Shown: positions 22,226 to 30,685 of the stretch, in pieces | Layout of the letters: every line of letters starts with the position of its first letter | Position numbering within the stretch: the first letter of the stretch is position 1 | Origin: an uncultured Corynebacterium sp. | GTDB taxonomy: Bacteria > Actinomycetota > Actinomycetes > Mycobacteriales > Mycobacteriaceae | Length of the DNA: 33,632 nucleotides | Assembly (NCBI RefSeq): GCF_943914015.1 | Contig: NZ_CALUAK010000013.1 | Location: 1 to 33,632, forward strand | Direction of reading: 5' to 3' | Translations under genes and position numbers: made by a program | Notes under the pieces: generated by a model | Databases searched by the model: none | Told to the model about the DNA's origin: nothing | Seen by the model: only the letters and a program-made list of their open reading frames with translations

Positions 22226-23476
22226 CTAGCTGCGCTCCGGCCCCAGAGCACTCAAGGGCACGACGTGAACTCCGCTCGGGAGGGTGAATCCGGAGTAGCC
22301 ACCTGTTACCACAGCGAGGAAGTCGGGTTCGGTGACCATGCGCGAATCTTTGAGGCGGAGAAGGTTGGACTCGGCGCTGGAAATAACAGAATCAGATTCG
22401 CCGAGTTTGATTTCGATACCCGCCCAGTGGCCGTCGTCGAATTCGCAGATGATATCCACTTCCAACCCCACATCATCCCGGTACCCGAAGCACGAGGCGC
22501 CGATCTGATCGGCGTACGTGCGGATGTCTCTCACCGCCATTGACTCAAAAACTTGCCCGAAGTACTCGGGGTCGTTTGCGAGTCCCTCTGGTGTCGTGCC
22601 GAGTGCGGCGCACGCAATAGACGGATCGCAGAAGTGGAGTTTCGACTGTTTGCGAAGCCGTGATTTCGAGCGAAGCTTTCCGGACCAGGGCGGAAGCTCC
22701 TCCAGAATGAAGATCCGGGTGAGCGCGTCAAGATAGCGGCGGACGCTTAATGGAGTGAGCTGGCCACCATCCGCAGAAATATCCTTGGACAGCGTCGTGG
22801 CTGTGGTTTCCGAAGCGACGTTGCGCGCAACGGAACGCAGAAGCCTACGTACTCGCTCCGGGGCGAATTCCTTGCCGATGTCCGGTAAGTCGACGTGCGC
22901 AATGTTCTCGACGAGAGCCCGGTTGAAGCGAATAAACCCGGTATTGTCGTGCGCAATGAGAGCCGGCCATCCTCCACGCACCGCTTCCACGGACAATTCC
23001 TTGTAGGCCAAAGTGCGCGGCAAAGCAGGAACTGACGTGATCTCCCGCAACTGATTGAGCGTGATGCATCCATCCTGGTAATAGGCTTCGCCCAACGCCA
23101 TCGGGCGCATCTTGATGCGGGTTAACCGTCCAGCACCCGTGTGTCGCGTGATCGAATCAGCTGGAAAGGCGGATCCGGACAGAATGAACTGCCCTGGCTT
23201 TCGGCGAGCATCGATCTCATGCCTGACCTCATTCCACAGTGAGGGCTCCAGCTGCCATTCATCGATGAGACGAGGCGTGTCACCTTGGAGAGCCGCCTGT
23301 GGATTGAGTGCGGCAAGCCTCTGGTTCTGAGCGTGGTCGACACGGAAAAAGGACTGCGCGTGCTGTAGACCTGTCTCAGTCTTTCCACAGCCACGCGCGC
23401 CCTCGATAAGAACTCCTCCAACTGCCTGCAAATCTTGCGAGAGAATGGAGTCCACCGCTCGCCGTATATATGCCAT
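22226..23476 (-). CDS. AAA ATPase with DUF4143 domain
   Basis: A 416-residue protein. The N-terminal AAA_14 ATPase has Walker A GARGCGKT (26-33), Walker B-like RLIDEWQ (69-75) and sensor-region LSGSAF. The C-terminal DUF4143 domain has a PD-(D/E)XK-like core (LEVDIICEFDDGHWAGIEIKLG) and ends GFTLPSGVHVVPLSAL. Such proteins are widespread in actinobacteria and uncharacterised; a nuclease or restriction-type role is often guessed. Start ATG 23476-23474. Three 23-bp direct repeats lie just upstream (23509-23570). The 21249 gene is a relative downstream on the same strand. Confidence 0.88.
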   Translation of the reverse strand: MAYIRRAVDSILSQDLQAVGGVLIEGARGCGKTETGLQHAQSFFRVDHAQNQRLAALNPQAALQGDTPRLIDEWQLEPSLWNEVRHEIDARRKPGQFILSGSAFPADSITRHTGAGRLTRIKMRPMALGEAYYQDGCITLNQLREITSVPALPRTLAYKELSVEAVRGGWPALIAHDNTGFIRFNRALVENIAHVDLPDIGKEFAPERVRRLLRSVARNVASETTATTLSKDISADGGQLTPLSVRRYLDALTRIFILEELPPWSGKLRSKSRLRKQSKLHFCDPSIACAALGTTPEGLANDPEYFGQVFESMAVRDIRTYADQIGASCFGYRDDVGLEVDIICEFDDGHWAGIEIKLGESDSVISSAESNLLRLKDSRMVTEPDFLAVVTGGYSGFTLPSGVHVVPLSALGPERS

Positions 23477-23821
23477 GTCTTAACTATACTGCAACCAGCG
23501 CGGATATAACTTTTGCGAACGTTTGACTTTCACTTTTGCGAATGTTTGGCTTCCACTTTTGCGAACGTGGAGTCGATGCCGCAGCGGTGGAAAAATGGTA
23601 ATCACGGTGAACCGGACGTTTTTAACTACGATTAACAAAACCGTCACTAACCGATGGAATTATTAATTATGGTGCGCACAACGTGTGGGTAGTTTTCCTT
23701 CTGCCCAACACTGCCATGAATGACGACGGAATCGCGTATATGAACTTCCCAATTGCAGATCATGGATCGTGAACGGCCTAATTCGCTATTACATCGTAGG
23801 AATTCACCATTTCGCTCCTCG
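23477..23821. other. Intergenic region with iteron-like repeats; otherwise no gene
   Basis: The region between the AAA-DUF4143 start and the hipA stop contains three 23-bp direct repeats near the left edge. I see no coding region in 23571-23821. Confidence 0.5.
23509..23570. repeat. Three 23-bp direct repeats upstream of the AAA-DUF4143 gene
   Basis: acttttgcgaacgtttg and variants begin at 23509, 23532 and 23555, exactly 23 bases apart (about two helical turns); the third is shortened. They lie 33-94 bases upstream of the start codon at 23476. Regular helical spacing is typical of operator iterons bound by one protein. No match to a known regulator. Confidence 0.75.
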
Positions 23822-25054
23822 TCACACCTGTTTCCTCAGAGCTTCAATTCTCAGGTTGAAATTTTGTTCCATTCGTTTTACTTCCCGGGCAGCAAGCCCA
23901 GCAGTGCGTGCCACGTCCTTCCATGAGCTCACTGCCTTGATCACACGCGAAATGATGTTCTTGGCTGTGTCTGGTTTCAAACCACAGAAGGAAGAAAACT
24001 CCAACAAAGCTTCTGTTTCCTCTGGAAATGTTGTCGCGCCAAGCAACGAAGTGGAGCGACGTGCTCGGATGTTCGGGTTGGGGTTGACATCGTAAAGGGG
24101 GGAAAGTCGCCACCCGTGAGGATGATGCAGGAACCCGAGGTTTCGCAAGTGATCGTCGGTGTTTCCAATCGCAACGAAGAAAACGACGCGCGTGAACAGG
24201 GATGTCAGATCATCCTGAACTCCACCAGACAACTGGCGGATTGCCCCCGCCACCTCGACATAATCAACATTCATCCCGTCCGTGGAGGAGCAGGCCGTCA
24301 TGGCGCTGATGAAAGGTATACGGTTATTCGTTTTGAAAGCACCGCTGCGATCGAAGCGTCGTAACACAAGGACATTGGCGTTTGTGACAGGTACGAGGCG
24401 AAAATCGGGGACATCGAGGCCGCACGCGTGGGCGAGCAGGAGGGTGGCGTATTCCCAACCAATGACATCCCAGTCATCGCTGGCTTGTGGGAATTTTGCC
24501 ATGCCAAGGGATCCATCAGGGCAGAGAATGCTTGCCTTCGGTCGAGCGCCGCCAAGGGCGGACGTTCCTGTGTCTAAGAGGACTTTCACGGCCTGTATGT
24601 ATTCATCACTGTCAGCTACTTCCCGAGCAGTGTGCAGGAGGGTGGGCAGAGAAATAAACGGTGGTACAACCGATGGCGGGCCGACGAACGTGTCGCTGTT
24701 CCTTGGTTTGAAACGGAGCGCCCCTTGACGAGTATCGTCACTAACCGCAAGGAGATAATCAACCTCATCCAATTCCCTCGCGCGCCGCCATGTAGTGCTA
24801 TCCCTATTAATGAGATTTCTTCCCCAGCGGTCGGGTGCGGCATCGGAAAATGCAGGTAAGAGGCCATTGTAATGCTGTGAACCTGACACCAATACAAGCG
24901 AAGGATCGATATTAAAACCGCCACCACCCAGGTACGTTGGATCGTACGCAAACGTGGTGGAAATCCCTCGTGGCCCACGATGGAAATAGGCTGTCCCTAC
25001 TTTGGTGGGGGAGGTGCCGTCAAGGAAAACCTCGACCTCTGCAGACTCTGTCAT
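23822..25054 (-). CDS. hipA: HipA-family serine/threonine kinase toxin
   Basis: A 410-residue HipA. It has the N-terminal subdomain (LPAFSDAAPDRWGRNLI), the glycine-rich LGGARPKA loop (167-174), catalytic NTDDHLRN (298-305, Asp301/Asn305 region) and the metal-site YDVNP (321-325). HipA toxins phosphorylate targets such as glutamyl-tRNA synthetase and induce dormancy; HipB neutralises them and represses the operon. It starts two bases after the hipB stop. The protein seems complete and the active-site residues are intact. Confidence 0.92.
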   Translation of the reverse strand: MTESAEVEVFLDGTSPTKVGTAYFHRGPRGISTTFAYDPTYLGGGGFNIDPSLVLVSGSQHYNGLLPAFSDAAPDRWGRNLINRDSTTWRRARELDEVDYLLAVSDDTRQGALRFKPRNSDTFVGPPSVVPPFISLPTLLHTAREVADSDEYIQAVKVLLDTGTSALGGARPKASILCPDGSLGMAKFPQASDDWDVIGWEYATLLLAHACGLDVPDFRLVPVTNANVLVLRRFDRSGAFKTNNRIPFISAMTACSSTDGMNVDYVEVAGAIRQLSGGVQDDLTSLFTRVVFFVAIGNTDDHLRNLGFLHHPHGWRLSPLYDVNPNPNIRARRSTSLLGATTFPEETEALLEFSSFCGLKPDTAKNIISRVIKAVSSWKDVARTAGLAAREVKRMEQNFNLRIEALRKQV

Positions 25055-25056
25055 CG

Positions 25057-25365
25057 CTACCGCGCCCTCTTCCTGTGGATGCGATCCGCACGCAACCTGC
25101 CAATCTCGCTTTCAAAAGGATCGACGGCATTCACCACGAGATCTAAGATTCCAATTGCGCGAAGCACGAGGTAAAGGGATTCGGAGCTTGCGGTGGTATC
25201 CCCATTTTCGATCTTGCGAAGAGTGTCTCGAGAAATCTGCGCACGCTCGCACACTTGCTGCGCTGTCAGTCCCAACACCATGCGCCATCCGCGAATGTGC
25301 TCCCCGATGGTCGTCACCTCGCGAGAAATGTTGTAGCCGCGGAGCCGATTCCTGCTGTCTGCCAT
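25057..25365 (-). CDS. hipB: HipB-type antitoxin, Xre-family repressor
   Basis: A 102-residue DNA-binding protein with a helix-turn-helix (IGEHIRGWRMVLGLTAQQV then CERAQISRDTLRKIENGDTT, about residues 21-60). I chose ATG 25365 (MADSRNRL) because it is the first start after the operator-like region. It immediately precedes hipA, with a two-base gap. The last 20 residues are charged. Sites of inverted symmetry in 25377-25422 probably serve as its operator. Confidence 0.88.
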   Translation of the reverse strand: MADSRNRLRGYNISREVTTIGEHIRGWRMVLGLTAQQVCERAQISRDTLRKIENGDTTASSESLYLVLRAIGILDLVVNAVDPFESEIGRLRADRIHRKRAR

Positions 25366-25376
25366 AGTGAAAAGAC

Positions 25377-25422
25377 TACCATAGTCGCCGTAAATGGTAA
25401 TTATGACGAACATAATAGTCAT
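25377..25422. promoter_or_regulatory. Candidate HipB operator: nested inverted repeats
   Basis: taccat (25377-25382) pairs with atggta (25394-25399), and atgac (25403-25407) pairs with gtcat (25418-25422). The two dyads are adjacent and start 12 bases upstream of the hipB start. Related aaatggtgaa/aaatagtgaa-type motifs recur to about 25622. Confidence 0.5.
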
Positions 25423-25637
25423 AGGGGCCTTCAAAGTGGCAAATACTTTAACAACGAAACATTCACTATTTTCTGACCAGCGGGCTTCCCTATTTGGTGC
25501 TGCATAGAGCGTTAAATAGCGCTGTTTATCGTACGTGACCTGCTAATTCACTATTTAAAACCAAATTTTCACTATTTCACACTTCGTCTACCAGCGGAAA
25601 CGTCGGTAAATGGTGAAAGTGTGAATCTCTTTTTACT

Positions 25638-26672
25638 ATGTGCCCCGTCAACGTGGATATGGCCACCTACAAATCCGAGTTCTTGAACGACCACTACGCC
25701 GGCCGCATCCGCCCCCGCGCCCACTACCTCATGGGCTGGTTGCCGCTGCTCAGCCACATCGCGCACAAGCTCCCGGTCGTGCCACGCCTGGTGAACTGGG
25801 CCATGCACGCCCCGGGCATCTCCACACTCCTGGCGCGCGCCGGTGGCCTGGACACCGGCAGGCCGCTCATCAGCTTCGCCCCGCAATCGCTGCAGAAGTG
25901 GGCCTCTAAACGCGAAGCCCACCCCGGCAAGGAGCGCATCGTCCTCTGGCCAGACTCGTTCAACTCCAAGCTCAACACCGGCCCCGCGCAGGCCACCGTC
26001 GAGGCCCTGGAGATGCTGGGCTACGAGGTCATCGTCCCGCAGGAGTTCGTCTGCTGGGGCCTGACCTGGCATTCCACCGGGCAGCTGTCCATGACGCGCC
26101 GGGTCCTCGAGTATTCGGCGAAGGTCTTCGCCCCCTACATCGAGGAGAGCCTGACGGTGGTGGTGCTGGAGCCGTCCTGCACCGTCATGCTCCAGCACGA
26201 CGCCACCACGCAGTCAACAGACCCGCTGGTCAAGCAACTATCTCAAGCAACCCGCAGCTTCGCCCAGGTCGTCGCCCCGAAGATCGCCGCCCTCGTCGAA
26301 AAAGGCCAGCTCACCCCCCAGGCCGGGAGCGCGTTGACGCAGGTCTACTGCCACGAGAAGTCGCTTGGTGACCCACAGCAGTCCTCCCTCATCTTGGAAG
26401 CCCTGGGCTACGACGAAGCGCAGATCGAAACCGGCTGCTGCGGCCTCGCCGGCAACTGGGGTTTCGAGGCCGGACACGCAGAAATGTCCATGCAACTTGG
26501 CGAGCGCGAACTCTTCCCCCGCGTCCGCGAGCACAGCGGCCCCGTCATTGCCGACGGCTTCTCCTGTCGCACCCAGGTATCCCAAGGCGCCGGCGCGCAG
26601 GCAGTACACGTGGCCGAGATTGTGCGCGATGCGCTTAAGGACGGTCTGACACAGAAGGGAAAAGATAGATAA
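25638..26672 (+). pseudogene. 5'-truncated FAD-linked oxidase/Fe-S oxidoreductase (D-lactate dehydrogenase-type)
   Basis: The 344 codons correspond to the C-terminal part of a large FAD-binding_4/Fe-S oxidase, with two CCG-type domains (LEPSCTVMLQHD; VYCHEKSLGD then TGCCGLAGNWGFE). The frame starts MCPVNVDMATYKSEF, where CPVNVD normally holds the last cysteine of the second 4Fe-4S motif. The FAD domain and the other seven or so cluster cysteines are missing. The truncation point coincides with the ATG, so the start is fortuitous. Upstream lies the hipBA region, so the 5' part was probably lost when that module arrived. Not expected to be functional. Confidence 0.85.
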
Positions 26673-26746
26673 GACTCAATGCTGGGTTTACAGCTCCCCA
26701 GGCACAGCGAATCGTGCGAGGGAAACGCTGGACGCATCATGCTCCC

Positions 26747-26880
26747 AGACAAAAGTTACCTGTTTGCGGGGATCGCCTCTCCCAAAAGCCCAGGTGGTCG
26801 ATTGCGCCTAGGTGTAAAACGGTACCTTTTGTCTGCCGTGTTCGCTGCCGAGACAAAAGTTACCTGTTTGCGGGATCGCT
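26747..26880. repeat. One full and one partial copy of the 88-bp inverted-repeat element
   Basis: The complete copy at 26747-26834 has agacaaaagttacc and ggtaccttttgtct arms. The conserved 16-base linker (gccgtgttcgctgccg) leads to a second copy starting at 26851 that breaks off near 26880, where the remnant gene begins. The family matches 16499-16883 with the same period of 104. Confidence 0.9.
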
Positions 26881-26882
26881 TT

Positions 26883-27128
26883 TCGGCATCCCCTTACTGC
26901 CATTAGTTGCCTCCGTCATGGGTATTCTTGGTATCGGCCGTACGTATGGGAGCAACTGCCCCTAAGAGTCTGGCAGCATCCAGCTTTATTATCTGTGCTG
27001 CAGCAGTCGGTTTTATTGGTGGCGATCTAGCTAGTTGGGGAGACTGAATACCATCTGTCGGGATCGTTTTGGGCATCTCACTTGTTGTTTTGTTTGCCAC
27101 GATGATCCAGAAGAAATTGTCCAAATAG
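26883..27128 (+). pseudogene. Small membrane-protein gene remnant
   Basis: Hydrophobic peptides in two frames, IPLLPLVASVMGILGIGRTY and then AASSFIICAAAVGFIGGDL, TGA, VGIVLGISLVVLFATM ending QKKLSK-stop (27126-27128), look like three or four transmembrane segments of one small protein. It is broken by one frameshift near 26945 and one in-frame TGA near 27047. The family is not identifiable. The 5' end was lost at the truncated repeat copy. Confidence 0.5.
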
Positions 27129-27304
27129 TCGCGGCCGGTCGCACGAACCTCCATCTTTCTCGCCGTCCAGCCCCGTAGGTGACAGTTTGTGGGCGTTTGA
27201 GGATTGGGGATCCCCATCGAACCAATCCGTCACATCTGCTACATCACAAACGCCCATCAAAATTCACGCGCACCAATAAGGTGGAGGCAAAAGGAGATGA
27301 TGGG

Positions 27305-28333
27305 ATGCGCCGGAACACGTACGTGATTCTCATTGCCACGGCCCTCGTCGCGGCGGTTTCCCTGTTTCTTCCGGATCGCGAACCACCGGAAAACGCAGTA
27401 CAACCACCAGCCACTTCATCCACCACCACCTCTGCAGACGTTCGTGACACAGGTGCTTCCACCGACGAGCCCGCCGAGGAGTACTCCTATGGGCGTGGCT
27501 ACGTCGTGGAGGATCCGGATCCGACGGAGATTCCGGAGGAATACAGCGAATTCGGCGCGGCCGACATCGCGCGGGTTGCTACGGACAACGGGCTGCTCCT
27601 GCACCGCTATGAAGTAGGCTTTCACGAGCAGAATCAGGCGATGGTCCGCGCCTATCCGTTGTATGAAACGACGGACTACGCCGATAACAGCTGGTACACA
27701 TGGGATAGTCCCACCACCGGCATGACCATCCTCATGAACAACCCGCACACGGGCGACAATACCGCCTGCACCCTCGCCGGCTTCGCCCGCGACCCGGAAA
27801 CCGACGATACCTACGGCATCACCGCTGGTCATTGTGCCGAACAAGGGCACACTGAGGTGTACTGGCGCCCCGCCACTTCGGACCATCTTGAAAAGCTCGG
27901 CACCGTCGCCCTGTGGCAGACCCCAGGAAGGCCAACTCCAGACTCGCCGTTCCCCTTCGACACAGACGTGGCGCTCATTCTCCTCAACGGTCCAGTGAAC
28001 CCTCTCATCGCCAACGTCTACCAGGCCACCGCTGTGTTTGCTCCCGAGGACCTCGTCCCCGGCCAGCAGGTATGCAAGATGGGCTACCGCACGGAGGTAA
28101 CCTGCGGTTCCGTCATCGCGGTCAACAACTCCTTCGTCCGCGTCCACCTCTATACCCTGCCTGGCGACAGTGGCGGGTTACTCTACGCCCCGCGTGACGA
28201 CGGCACCGCCGCCATCATCGGTATCCTGTCCGGCTCTCCCTCCTTCACCACTGGCGAAACCCACGATTTCCTTGCCGATTTCGCTCTGGTGCACCCGTTT
28301 CTCGTCGGGCTGGAACTGCAGTACCAGAATTAG
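27305..28333 (+). CDS. Secreted trypsin-like serine protease
   Basis: A 342-residue S1-family protease. The signal peptide or anchor is TYVILIATALVAAVSLFL (5-22), followed by a linker rich in Pro, Thr and Glu. The catalytic triad is His176 in GITAGHC, Asp in FDTDVALI (Asp219 or Asp221) and Ser289 in PGDSGG. Cys155/Cys177 and Cys257/Cys267 can form disulfides. ATG 27305 is preceded by AAGGAG at 27291-27296. Probably acts on extracellular protein or as envelope housekeeping; substrate unknown. It stands alone, with no protease inhibitor gene nearby. Confidence 0.88.
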   Translation: MRRNTYVILIATALVAAVSLFLPDREPPENAVQPPATSSTTTSADVRDTGASTDEPAEEYSYGRGYVVEDPDPTEIPEEYSEFGAADIARVATDNGLLLHRYEVGFHEQNQAMVRAYPLYETTDYADNSWYTWDSPTTGMTILMNNPHTGDNTACTLAGFARDPETDDTYGITAGHCAEQGHTEVYWRPATSDHLEKLGTVALWQTPGRPTPDSPFPFDTDVALILLNGPVNPLIANVYQATAVFAPEDLVPGQQVCKMGYRTEVTCGSVIAVNNSFVRVHLYTLPGDSGGLLYAPRDDGTAAIIGILSGSPSFTTGETHDFLADFALVHPFLVGLELQYQN

Positions 28334-28458
28334 CGTTGCGTGGCCCGACCCCTCGGTAGGGCGCTGCTGGCTTTGCTCTCCTCATCTAGTGGATTTGGTA
28401 CACTTTGGCGCACAAGGCCTGCCCGCGAACTGGGAGGTTGAAAGCTAGAGCCCCTCCA

Positions 28459-30165
28459 CTACGCTCCGATCCACTTCGTTGTCGGTCCTCGCTTCGGGCC
28501 GGCGGGGTCGATCCGGGCTTTACCCATCCGTCGTAGGTGGGCGAAAATCTCGGAGATCTCCTTGCGGTCGGCCCCCAATTCGTCTGCCACCTGTCGTGAT
28601 GTAAGCACGGAACCGTTATTGAGCTGGGTGACTATCCAATCCTCCACTGATACCGCAGAGATCCGATCTGCCGGGTTAAGGCCCAAGAGGGTCTGTGCTT
28701 TTGCTGAAAGAACCCACTCTGGAGCATTGCGAAGTGGATTAATGAGGCCTTGCTGGGAATACCATTCCAGTCGTTCACGAGCTTGATCCTCTGTGATCTG
28801 CATGAGCCTGGCGGCGGTGGAGCCCAACAGAATGGGGTTGTCCTTCAAATGGCGGGTGATGATGAGACCGTTGACGTTATCAATAACGTCGCTACCGAAT
28901 TCTTCGCGCAAGCGAGGTAATGCCCTGACAAACGTCTCATCCACGTTGCCCGATGTAAGCCCTACCTCCACGAAATCCTTCTCGGCAGTGACGTGCGGAG
29001 GTCGTCTTCCTGTTGAAAGCATGGAGAACCACATCCGGTCGAAGCCTCGGGAAGATTCCTCCGCGAGACCGAGTGCGCGAAGGGCCCGCATGAGTAGGGG
29101 ATTGCGGGGAATCGATTGAACCGTGAGAACGTTCGATTCGGATACACCCAGAGGGAATCCACCTGGTGACCACACGGTTAACTCGGTCGGCGACTGATCA
29201 ACCACAACAGCGTTTACTGCACCATAGTCACGATGCGCGAGTGCATTGGAAATCAGTTCATCCACTGCAGCACTGGGGAAAAGAGGAATCTCTATCTCTT
29301 GTCCGGTGGGTAGCTGTACGCGGGATATCTCTGTGGACGAAAAAGTTTCCACGAGGTTTGATAAGCGCAAAAATGTTGTTACAAGAGGCGCGGAAATCTC
29401 TGTTCTTCGCGGCTCGCCTCCTGGAACCGATCGAAATAAGTGTCGGGCATACGATGAGTAAGCCGGTGGCTTTATAAAAAGCAGTTCAGCAGCTACTGTC
29501 AGCTCGCGAGATTGGGTTAGGACACCAAGGGCGGTGCAGAGCTCGCGTGCAGTTCGTGGCGGAGCTGCTCCTTCGCCCGCTTGGGACCATTGCGTGGCGA
29601 GCAAGGATAGGCCTTGGTCAATGGCTGCCGGATCCAGATCGCTAAAGGTGAACCGCGACGGCGTTGCGGTGAAGTCAGGATTAGCGCGTTGAAAGGCTAG
29701 CTGCCGTCTATCGGCATCTTTCAGTGGGACGCAGCGGTTTCCCACGCGCCTGCTGGCCTGCCCCCGTGGTCGTTGGTAAACAGTCAGTCCTCGCGGAATT
29801 CGAATGATGAGGAGCCGTTTTCCTGCGCGTTCAACTGGGGTTATCTCGACCTGGATATTTGGCTGAGTGTTGTTGTAAATCTTTAGAGTCAGCCAATCAG
29901 TGTCCCGTTCCGTTCCTGTAAAAGCCGACTTTCCGGCGAGATTGTCGGCGACCCCTAGGACGATGTGTGACACCCCTCCGCTGCCGTTGGAAAAGCAGAC
30001 CGTTTCGTCGGCGAGCACTTCTACCAGGGCAGCGTCCGGGTTCCGGTTGTGTGGGTGAACTGCGGGATCCTCTTTGAAATCGAGGGTTTGCGTTTCAAGG
30101 GAGTCGGCGGTCACACCGCTTTCGATTGCGTCAAGCGCAGACATAACTTCATCGAGTTCCGACAT
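28459..30165 (-). CDS. AlbA_2 (Schlafen-like) / HATPase_c_4 / wHTH protein
   Basis: A 568-residue protein. The N-terminal AlbA_2 domain (about 20-150) has TLDFKEDP, ETVCFSNGSGGVSHIVLGV and RRVGNRCVPL. The central HATPase_c_4 segment has AAVDELISNALAHRDYG (299-315), ELTVWSPGGFP and RALGLAEESSRGFDRM. The C terminus has a winged helix (about 507-555: DWIVTQLNNG, TSRQVADELGADRKEI, RRMGKARI). Such proteins, often annotated as RecG-like or transcriptional regulators, appear as regulators or defence-linked factors. Start ATG 30165. Repeated palindromes (30183-30685) occupy the upstream region, so autoregulation is likely. Confidence 0.87.
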   Translation of the reverse strand: MSELDEVMSALDAIESGVTADSLETQTLDFKEDPAVHPHNRNPDAALVEVLADETVCFSNGSGGVSHIVLGVADNLAGKSAFTGTERDTDWLTLKIYNNTQPNIQVEITPVERAGKRLLIIRIPRGLTVYQRPRGQASRRVGNRCVPLKDADRRQLAFQRANPDFTATPSRFTFSDLDPAAIDQGLSLLATQWSQAGEGAAPPRTARELCTALGVLTQSRELTVAAELLFIKPPAYSSYARHLFRSVPGGEPRRTEISAPLVTTFLRLSNLVETFSSTEISRVQLPTGQEIEIPLFPSAAVDELISNALAHRDYGAVNAVVVDQSPTELTVWSPGGFPLGVSESNVLTVQSIPRNPLLMRALRALGLAEESSRGFDRMWFSMLSTGRRPPHVTAEKDFVEVGLTSGNVDETFVRALPRLREEFGSDVIDNVNGLIITRHLKDNPILLGSTAARLMQITEDQARERLEWYSQQGLINPLRNAPEWVLSAKAQTLLGLNPADRISAVSVEDWIVTQLNNGSVLTSRQVADELGADRKEISEIFAHLRRMGKARIDPAGPKRGPTTKWIGA

Positions 30166-30674
30166 ACCAGAATTCTACCAAGAGTTGTTTGAAACAACTC
30201 AGCGTATAGTTTTGAAATTACTCATAAAAGGCCAGGTGAAAACCTGTGTACGTAATTTATCATAAGTGGTCACGTTTCCGAAATGTGGAGGGAAACCTGA
30301 AATAGTTGTTTTAAACAACTTGTGGCAGAGTTGTTTTATTACTTCGGGTTACCGAATGTTTGCGGCGTTAATTTCCAGAGCTCATCGCAGTCTATAAAGG
30401 GTAGGACCTGCTTCTTTGAAGTTTTGGAAGTTTATTGGAAGCGTGTGAAAAACGACGGCGGGGTGCAAGTTTTTCCGCAGCACAGTAGTAGGCCGGTAGA
30501 CGTCCAAGGGTGAGTTTTCCAAAACTCGTGCGGAAGTTGTTTGAAACAACTCGGCGCCACGCAGCAAGGTTTCCCAGCTCACACGGAAATACCGCATAAC
30601 CAGACGACGTGAAACGCCCAGGTTTTCCAAAAACTAGCCCAGTAGGTGTTTAAAACAACTCCGCGGGAAGTTTT
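30166..30674. other. Intergenic region filled with palindromic sites
   Basis: A 509-base interval between the start of the AlbA_2 gene and the stop of the PlsC-HAD gene. Coding is not supported. Its main content is repeated AGTTGTTT-N-AAACAACT palindromes and degenerate partners. Confidence 0.7.
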
Positions 30675-30685
30675 CTAATTACTCT
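30183..30685. promoter_or_regulatory. Multiple AGTTGTTTnAAACAACT palindromes, in pairs
   Basis: Perfect 17-bp palindromes at 30183-30199, 30304-30320 and 30535-30551, and a one-mismatch copy at 30644-30660. Each has a weaker neighbour 22-25 bases away: at about 30206-30222, about 30329-30343, 30512-30527 (gagttttccaaaactc) and about 30669-30685. The pattern of four paired sites in 500 bases suggests cooperative binding, most simply by the wHTH of the adjacent protein. Confidence 0.75.

Larger units (their letters stand above)
26673..27304. other. Non-coding and decayed stretch between the oxidase remnant and the protease
   Basis: It contains 88-bp repeats (26747-26880), a membrane-protein remnant (26883-27128) and the protease promoter region. 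Confidence 0.6.

Noticed and set aside
25843..26064. tRNA or small RNA in the oxidase remnant
   Set aside because: No cloverleaf or conserved tRNA loop sequence; the strand reads clearly as oxidase protein.
27416..28147. 243-codon minus-strand open frame
   Set aside because: Antisense of the serine protease, with His/Gly/Val-biased composition.
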